Origin: DAIOHQ01 sp036744635
Lineage (GTDB): Bacteria; Planctomycetota; Phycisphaerae; Tepidisphaerales; Tepidisphaeraceae
Length of the DNA stretch: 8,929 bases
Direction of reading: 5' to 3'
Assembly (NCBI GenBank): GCA_036744635.1
Contig: DAIOHQ010000208.1
Location: 1 to 8,929, forward strand
This document shows positions 5,044 to 8,929 of the stretch, piece by piece. The stretch's first letter is position 1. Each line of letters begins with the position of its first letter. The notes under the pieces were generated by a model that did no database searches, had not been told where the DNA came from, and was given only the letters and a program-made list of their open reading frames with translations. The translations under genes were made by a program, and so were the position numbers.

Positions 5044-5958
5044 ATGCGGCTTTTGTCCTGGATGTCTCCGTCAACGGCTGATTTTGTCTACACGGTGCTG
5101 CTGCGCCCAAGGCTGCTGCGCAGTGCTGTTCAGAAGCTGGTGATGCGCCTCATTCCGCCGCAACTGGAAATCAGCGGCGTGCAACTGGCAATGAATCGGC
5201 AGGACCCGGTGGTGTGCGGCGCGCTCAGCATGGGATGTTACGAGAGGTTTGAGCTGGCGGTCTTCGAGAGCCTGCTCGCCCCGGGCATGACGGTGGTGGA
5301 CGTTGGCGCGAACATCGGCTTGTACAGCGCCGTTGCCGCCAAACACGTCGGCCCCGCCGGCCGGGTGATTTCCATCGAGCCGGCGCCGGAGAACTGCCGC
5401 ATTCTGGAATCGACGCTGCGGCTGAACGATTTCCGGCAGGTAACGGTCGTCCGCAAGGCAGTCACGGATGAATCCGGGGAAGGAAGTCTTTATCTGTGCG
5501 AAGACAACAAAGGAGACCATCGAATTTTCTCTCTCGACCGCCAGCGCAAACGGCTGCCCATCGAGGTTTCGACGCTGGATGCGATTCTCCGTGACTGTGC
5601 GGTCAGCAAAGTGGATGTGCTTAAGGTCGATATCCAAGGCTCGGAAGCCCGTGCCCTCAAGGGAATGACTCAGACCCTTACGGCAAATGAGCACATTCGC
5701 GTGATCATGGAATTGTGGCCATGGGGCATCGCGCAGGCCGGAGGAGATGCCAATGAGGCGCTGGCTTCCATCCGCGACCTGGGATTCGAAATCTTCGAGC
5801 TGGATGGAGATAAACGGTCCGTTCGCCGGATCACAACAAATGCCGAACTGGTCTTGCGGCGGCTGGAACGGCATCGCGTCAACTTGCTGCTGCAGCGAAG
5901 CGGCGCGCCCTCTGTTCAGCCAAATCGGGCCTCGCCGCACAACTCCGTGCATGCTTGA
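5044..5958 (+). CDS. FkbM-family SAM-dependent methyltransferase
   Basis: A 304-residue class I methyltransferase of the FkbM type. Members usually O-methylate sugars of surface glycans or polyketide hydroxyls. About 80 N-terminal residues precede the catalytic fold. The SAM-binding loop VVDVGANIGLYS begins at about 84, followed by acidic SIEPAPENC (E112) at the end of strand 2 and the family-typical KVDIQGSEARALKG block (from about 194), then RVIMELWP. ATG 5044 has GGAG ten bases upstream and follows the promoter candidate. The frame is open further upstream to 4933, but those residues read as non-coding. The acceptor cannot be told from sequence. Two GT-C-type membrane proteins follow in the same direction, so a sugar of a surface glycan or glycolipid is the likeliest target. 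The C-terminal 30 or so residues are polar and probably disordered. Confidence 0.93.
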   Translation: MRLLSWMSPSTADFVYTVLLRPRLLRSAVQKLVMRLIPPQLEISGVQLAMNRQDPVVCGALSMGCYERFELAVFESLLAPGMTVVDVGANIGLYSAVAAKHVGPAGRVISIEPAPENCRILESTLRLNDFRQVTVVRKAVTDESGEGSLYLCEDNKGDHRIFSLDRQRKRLPIEVSTLDAILRDCAVSKVDVLKVDIQGSEARALKGMTQTLTANEHIRVIMELWPWGIAQAGGDANEALASIRDLGFEIFELDGDKRSVRRITTNAELVLRRLERHRVNLLLQRSGAPSVQPNRASPHNSVHA

Positions 5959-6000
5959 AAATCCTCCGCCACTTATGGAATCCGATTGTGAGACGTCCCA

Positions 6001-7710
6001 ATGCCACCTGACACCAACGCAACAGCCGGCGACGTGCCGGCCCGGACGAAATCCCTGTGGGATCAGGACGAGGTGGCGCGCTGGCTGAATCGCGGCGAAT
6101 GGGCCGTGGCGATTGCCGTGACGCTGTTCCTGATCTTGCTGCACGTGCACGGCGCCTTCAGCTTTGGAGCCCTCTGGCGTGATGAAGTGAACAGCGTCAA
6201 CGTCGCCACCATGCCAACGTGGTCGCAGGTGTGGCGCTGGAAGGAATTCGATTCCTATCCGATGCTCTGGTTCGTCATCCTCCGGATCTGGCAGGTGTTG
6301 GCCGGCGCAAGCGACACGTCATGGCGGGTGCTGGGGGCGCTGATGGGGGTCACAAGCATCGGCGCCCTGTGGTGGAGCGCGCGGCGGATGGGATACACCA
6401 TCCCGCTGATCAGCCTGACGCTGCTGGCGATGAATCCCAGCGTCCTGCGCTGGGGCGACAGCATGCGCGCCTATGGGATCGGCGCCACGCTGGTCGTGGT
6501 GACCTTTGCTGCAACATGGTCAGCACTGCAATCGCCCACCCGGCGCCGCTTGGCACTTGCGGCGGTTTGCTCCATCTTGTGCGCGCAAGCGCTCTATTTG
6601 AATGCGGTTTTCCTGGCCGCAATTCAGTTGGCCGCGATCGCCGTGGCTCTGCGACGAAGGCAGTGGAAGCTTGCCGCGACATTTGCCGCGATCGGCGCAG
6701 TTGCAGCGGCCAGCCTGCTGCCCTATCTGCCCACCATCGTGCGGACATCCCACTGGAACATGCTGCTGAAACTCGATTCGGTTGGCGGATTGATCTGGGT
6801 GATGGTTTCAACGACAGCCGGGGGGGGATCGACCGCGATTTTCTGGTTATGGGTCGTGCTTCCGTTGGCGGCGGTTGGAGCGGCGCTGTTTCTAATATTG
6901 CGCAAAAAGCGGAGCGGCGACGTGACGGATCTGGCAATCTACTGCATGATTACGCTAGGCGCGGGCGCCAAAGGGTTTTTCTGGTTCTTAAGCATCCTGA
7001 GTTACCCCACACATCCCTGGTATTACCTCGGCCTGCTGACCATCATGTGCATCACCACTGAGACGTTTCTTTTGAAGTTGGTGTCGCTGCCGAAAATTCA
7101 ATTCTGGCGTCTTGCCCTGGCCGCGATCATCGCGCTGATTCTCTGGAATAAGGATCGGAGCGCAATGGATTATCTGCAGACAGATCTTGATCTCGTTGCG
7201 CATCAGGTCGAGTCAGTGGCCCGCAGCGATGACCTCGTGGTGATCATGCCCTGGTATTTCGGAATCACCTTCAGTCGATATTATCATGGCCCGGCGGCAT
7301 TTCTTACCGTTCCACCCGTGAGCGATCACCGCACGCACCGCTACGATTTGTTCAAAGAATTTATGGTGCGCGATGATCCGCTGCGAGAGCTTAAAGATGA
7401 AATCACCAATACGCTGAAGTCCGGAAAACGTGTAATCGTGGTAGGCAGTGTGGATATACCATTTCGTGGCGCGCCAGATGTAAGCGTGCCGGTGGCACCC
7501 GACCGAAACATCGGCTGGGGTGGAGGCACGTATGAAGCTGGGTGGAGCTTGCAGACAGCCCGTTTTCTGCGTGTCCATGCGACAAAGGCGTGGATGCTGC
7601 CGGCGTATCGGTCCAGGCCGGTATCGAATTATGAGCACGCGGTGGCGGCGGTGTATGAGGGATGGCGCCGCGATCCCGCGACATCGGGCACTGCGCGCGC
7701 GGGACAATAG
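6001..7710 (+). CDS. Multi-pass membrane protein, GT-C-type glycosyltransferase
   Basis: The 569-residue protein has a cytoplasmic head (1-33), then about eleven to thirteen hydrophobic segments between about 34 and 382, then a soluble C-terminal domain (about 383-569) expected on the periplasmic side. In the first outer loop, LWRDEVNS puts D61-E62 where GT-C enzymes (PMT/ArnT-like, using polyprenyl-phosphate sugars) carry their catalytic acids. DSYPMLW (84-90) and DSMRAYG (R156) are further matches to the layout of the next gene. I infer transfer of a sugar from a lipid-phosphate donor to a lipid or protein outside the inner membrane; donor and acceptor are unknown. It begins 42 bases after the FkbM stop, so the two are probably co-transcribed. 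ATG 6001 gives a normal head, though no strong ribosome binding site is seen. A polymer flippase or ligase is less likely given the WRDE motif. Confidence 0.84.
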   Translation: MPPDTNATAGDVPARTKSLWDQDEVARWLNRGEWAVAIAVTLFLILLHVHGAFSFGALWRDEVNSVNVATMPTWSQVWRWKEFDSYPMLWFVILRIWQVLAGASDTSWRVLGALMGVTSIGALWWSARRMGYTIPLISLTLLAMNPSVLRWGDSMRAYGIGATLVVVTFAATWSALQSPTRRRLALAAVCSILCAQALYLNAVFLAAIQLAAIAVALRRRQWKLAATFAAIGAVAAASLLPYLPTIVRTSHWNMLLKLDSVGGLIWVMVSTTAGGGSTAIFWLWVVLPLAAVGAALFLILRKKRSGDVTDLAIYCMITLGAGAKGFFWFLSILSYPTHPWYYLGLLTIMCITTETFLLKLVSLPKIQFWRLALAAIIALILWNKDRSAMDYLQTDLDLVAHQVESVARSDDLVVIMPWYFGITFSRYYHGPAAFLTVPPVSDHRTHRYDLFKEFMVRDDPLRELKDEITNTLKSGKRVIVVGSVDIPFRGAPDVSVPVAPDRNIGWGGGTYEAGWSLQTARFLRVHATKAWMLPAYRSRPVSNYEHAVAAVYEGWRRDPATSGTARAGQ

Positions 7711-7720
7711 CCGACATGAA

Positions 7721-7745
7721 GAACGGCCAAACGTGCAAGCCGTTC
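7721..7745. other. Hairpin between the two GT-C-type genes
   Basis: GAACGGC (7721-7727) is the exact reverse complement of GCCGTTC (7739-7745), with an 11-base loop. It lies in the 105-base gap after the stop at 7710. No T-run follows, so termination is doubtful. It may be an RNA-processing or stability element. Confidence 0.3.
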
Positions 7746-7802
7746 CCGTGAATCCCCTGACGATCAAACTGTCGCATGCTTCGCGCGCGGCGGCGCCGAG
7801 TT

Positions 7803-7806
7803 AGGA
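7803..7806 (+). promoter_or_regulatory. Ribosome binding site serving ATG 7816 (and a 3-codon frame at 7812)
   Basis: AGGA lies nine bases before ATG 7816 and five bases before ATG 7812. The latter opens a minimal frame ATG-AAT-GGC-TAA (7812-7823) that overlaps the true start. The long frame, with its basic head and membrane segments, begins at 7816. Confidence 0.55.
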
Positions 7807-7815
7807 TAACCATGA

Positions 7816-8910
7816 ATGGCTAAGGCAAAGCCAGCTCGCCGGATGCAGAATGCTCCAACCAAAGCCCTGGCGCGCAGCGCAGGCGGCGGCGACCGATCCT
7901 CGCAGTCGTTCCGCATCCAGTTCACTCTGGTGCTGTCGGCGGTCTATCTTTTCCTCTGTCTGTACAAAATCGTCTATCACGTGATGTGGCGCGATGAGTG
8001 GCATTCGTGGATGATCGCACGCTGGGCGGGATCGCTGCCGGAGCTGTATCGGAACCACTTATACGAAGGACATCCCTGGCTGTGGTATCCGTGCCTGTTT
8101 GCCATCACCCGCTTCACGCACAATCCGCTGGCGATGCAGGTGCTGGTGGTGGTGATGATGACGGCGACGGTGGCGCTGGTAAGCTGGCGGGCGCCGATGA
8201 GCTGGCTGCAGAAGTTGCTGTTCGCCTTTGGCTACTTCATCTTTTTTGAATACGCGACCATCAGCCGGTCGTATTGCCTGGACGTGCTGCTGCTGTTCAC
8301 GGCGTGCCTGTTTTTTCCAGTGCGCCGGCGCAAGCCGCTCACCTTCGCGCTGGTGCTGGCCTTATTGGCGCAGACCGTGGTCTATGGGGCGATTCTCGCA
8401 ATGGCCATGGCGGGGGCGTACGCCGTGGACCTGTGGCTGGAAAGCAGGCGGGAAGGGCGCCTCGTGATCGAGCGCTGGCGCATCGCCCTTGCTTGCGCGA
8501 TAGTTCTCCTCGGGCTCGCATGCAGTGTCTGGTCGGTCCTGCCGCCGAAGGATTTCGCGCTGCTGCGCCAGTTTCCCCATCCGGCGGAAGCCGTCAGGGG
8601 TATCTGGTACGGCATGGCCCCCCTGCCGCGGTTGGAGCATACGCCGGAGGGATTGGAGGTCACGCACTACTGGTGGAACAGCCATCTGCTGGAAGCATTT
8701 CCAAAGGTGGAGCTGAGCCTCGCCATCGGCGCCTTCGCGGCGGCGGTGTGGCTGTTGTGGCGGCGCTGGGCGGCACTGGGTTTGTTCCTGGCGGGAGCCA
8801 CAGGATTGCTGCTCTTCGCCGGCACCCAGTATTACGGCGAGATGCGCCAACACGGGCATCTGTTCCTGCTGATGATTAGCCCGACTTCCGCAGTTGGCAC
8901 CGGAGAATAA
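7816..8910 (+). CDS. GT-C-type membrane glycosyltransferase, C-terminally truncated
   Basis: The 364 residues have a basic head (1-33) and several hydrophobic segments (about 34-55, 87-100, 105-123, 131-146, 153-167, 175-205, 222-241, 300-314, 320-336). MWRDEWHSW gives D60-E61 in the first outer loop, EGHPWLWYP (84-92) follows, and ISRSYCL (R151) matches the preceding gene, so the two are diverged paralogues. QYYGEMRQHGHLFLLM (338-353) is a late-membrane block after which related proteins normally continue with more helices and a soluble end. Here the frame runs only into ISPTSAVGTGE and stops at TAA 8908-8910. It is some 200 residues shorter than its neighbour. I infer a 3' truncation by an insertion or rearrangement near 8875; an unusual short form or a sequence/assembly error is possible. 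Its role would match that of its neighbour if functional. Confidence 0.8.
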   Translation: MAKAKPARRMQNAPTKALARSAGGGDRSSQSFRIQFTLVLSAVYLFLCLYKIVYHVMWRDEWHSWMIARWAGSLPELYRNHLYEGHPWLWYPCLFAITRFTHNPLAMQVLVVVMMTATVALVSWRAPMSWLQKLLFAFGYFIFFEYATISRSYCLDVLLLFTACLFFPVRRRKPLTFALVLALLAQTVVYGAILAMAMAGAYAVDLWLESRREGRLVIERWRIALACAIVLLGLACSVWSVLPPKDFALLRQFPHPAEAVRGIWYGMAPLPRLEHTPEGLEVTHYWWNSHLLEAFPKVELSLAIGAFAAAVWLLWRRWAALGLFLAGATGLLLFAGTQYYGEMRQHGHLFLLMISPTSAVGTGE

Positions 8911-8929
8911 TTTTTCCTGTCGGGGAATC
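8876..8929. other. Foreign-looking tail at the window end; possible end of a mobile element
   Basis: Family-like protein sequence ends at about 8875. The remaining bases hold nested inverted repeats: CCCGAC (8880-8885) with GTCGGG (8919-8924), and TCCG (8887-8890) with CGGA (8901-8904). A more A/T-rich centre (GAATAATTTTTCC) differs from the gene before it. This would fit the terminal sequence of an insertion sequence, but no transposase is in view and I cannot name a family. Confidence 0.25.

Noticed and set aside
5071..6150. Long - strand frame of 359 codons opposite the FkbM gene
   Set aside because: It is antisense to a confident FkbM methyltransferase, is His/Arg/Gln-rich and has no recognisable motif. 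Long antisense frames are common in GC-rich DNA.
1..8929. CRISPR array, tRNA, rRNA or defence genes
   Set aside because: No regularly spaced direct repeats, no tRNA- or rRNA-like sequence and no nuclease, toxin or reverse transcriptase motifs were seen on either strand.

Overview
The window is GC-rich bacterial DNA with all confident genes on the + strand. I infer a planctomycete, probably of the Phycisphaerae. The reasons are the N-terminus of the LysM protein (short MTRETKIGLL-type head, one membrane segment, then a long linker), the make-up of the division cluster (rsmH, LysM protein, FtsL-like protein, FtsI), and the CACGGG/CCCGTG-type palindromes between genes. This placement rests on recalled family character, not on a search.

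Left part, 1-4699: a division and cell-wall (dcw) cluster. The tail of an unidentified upstream gene may end at 152. Then come rsmH (16S rRNA methyltransferase, 270-1223), a membrane-anchored protein with two LysM domains (1287-2288), a small FtsL-like bitopic coiled-coil protein (2421-2711) and FtsI/PBP2-type transpeptidase (2843-4699). Three palindromes stand in a row between the LysM gene and ftsL. The ftsI leader carries a short palindrome and a good ribosome binding site. The mur genes, mraY and ftsW that usually follow ftsI are absent.

Middle, 4700-5043: a 344-base gap without a + strand gene. On the - strand it holds a 55-codon open frame of strikingly protein-like sequence that converges on ftsI. 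The gap also holds a second copy of a 17-base motif found upstream of ftsI, an extended -10 promoter candidate, and a hairpin at the predicted transcript start.

Right part, 5044-8910: an FkbM-family SAM methyltransferase followed by two multi-pass membrane proteins of GT-C glycosyltransferase type. The two share a WRDE motif at residues 58/59-61/62 and a P-x-L-W motif at residues 87-90, so they look like diverged paralogues. The set suggests synthesis or decoration of a surface glycan or glycolipid. The last protein stops early, after 364 residues, in a short tail unlike the family, possibly because a mobile element or rearrangement interrupts it.

I found no tRNA, rRNA, CRISPR array or clear defence system. 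The parts most worth a second look are the LysM/FtsL/FtsI module, the small - strand frame, the repeated 17-base leader motif and the broken last gene.
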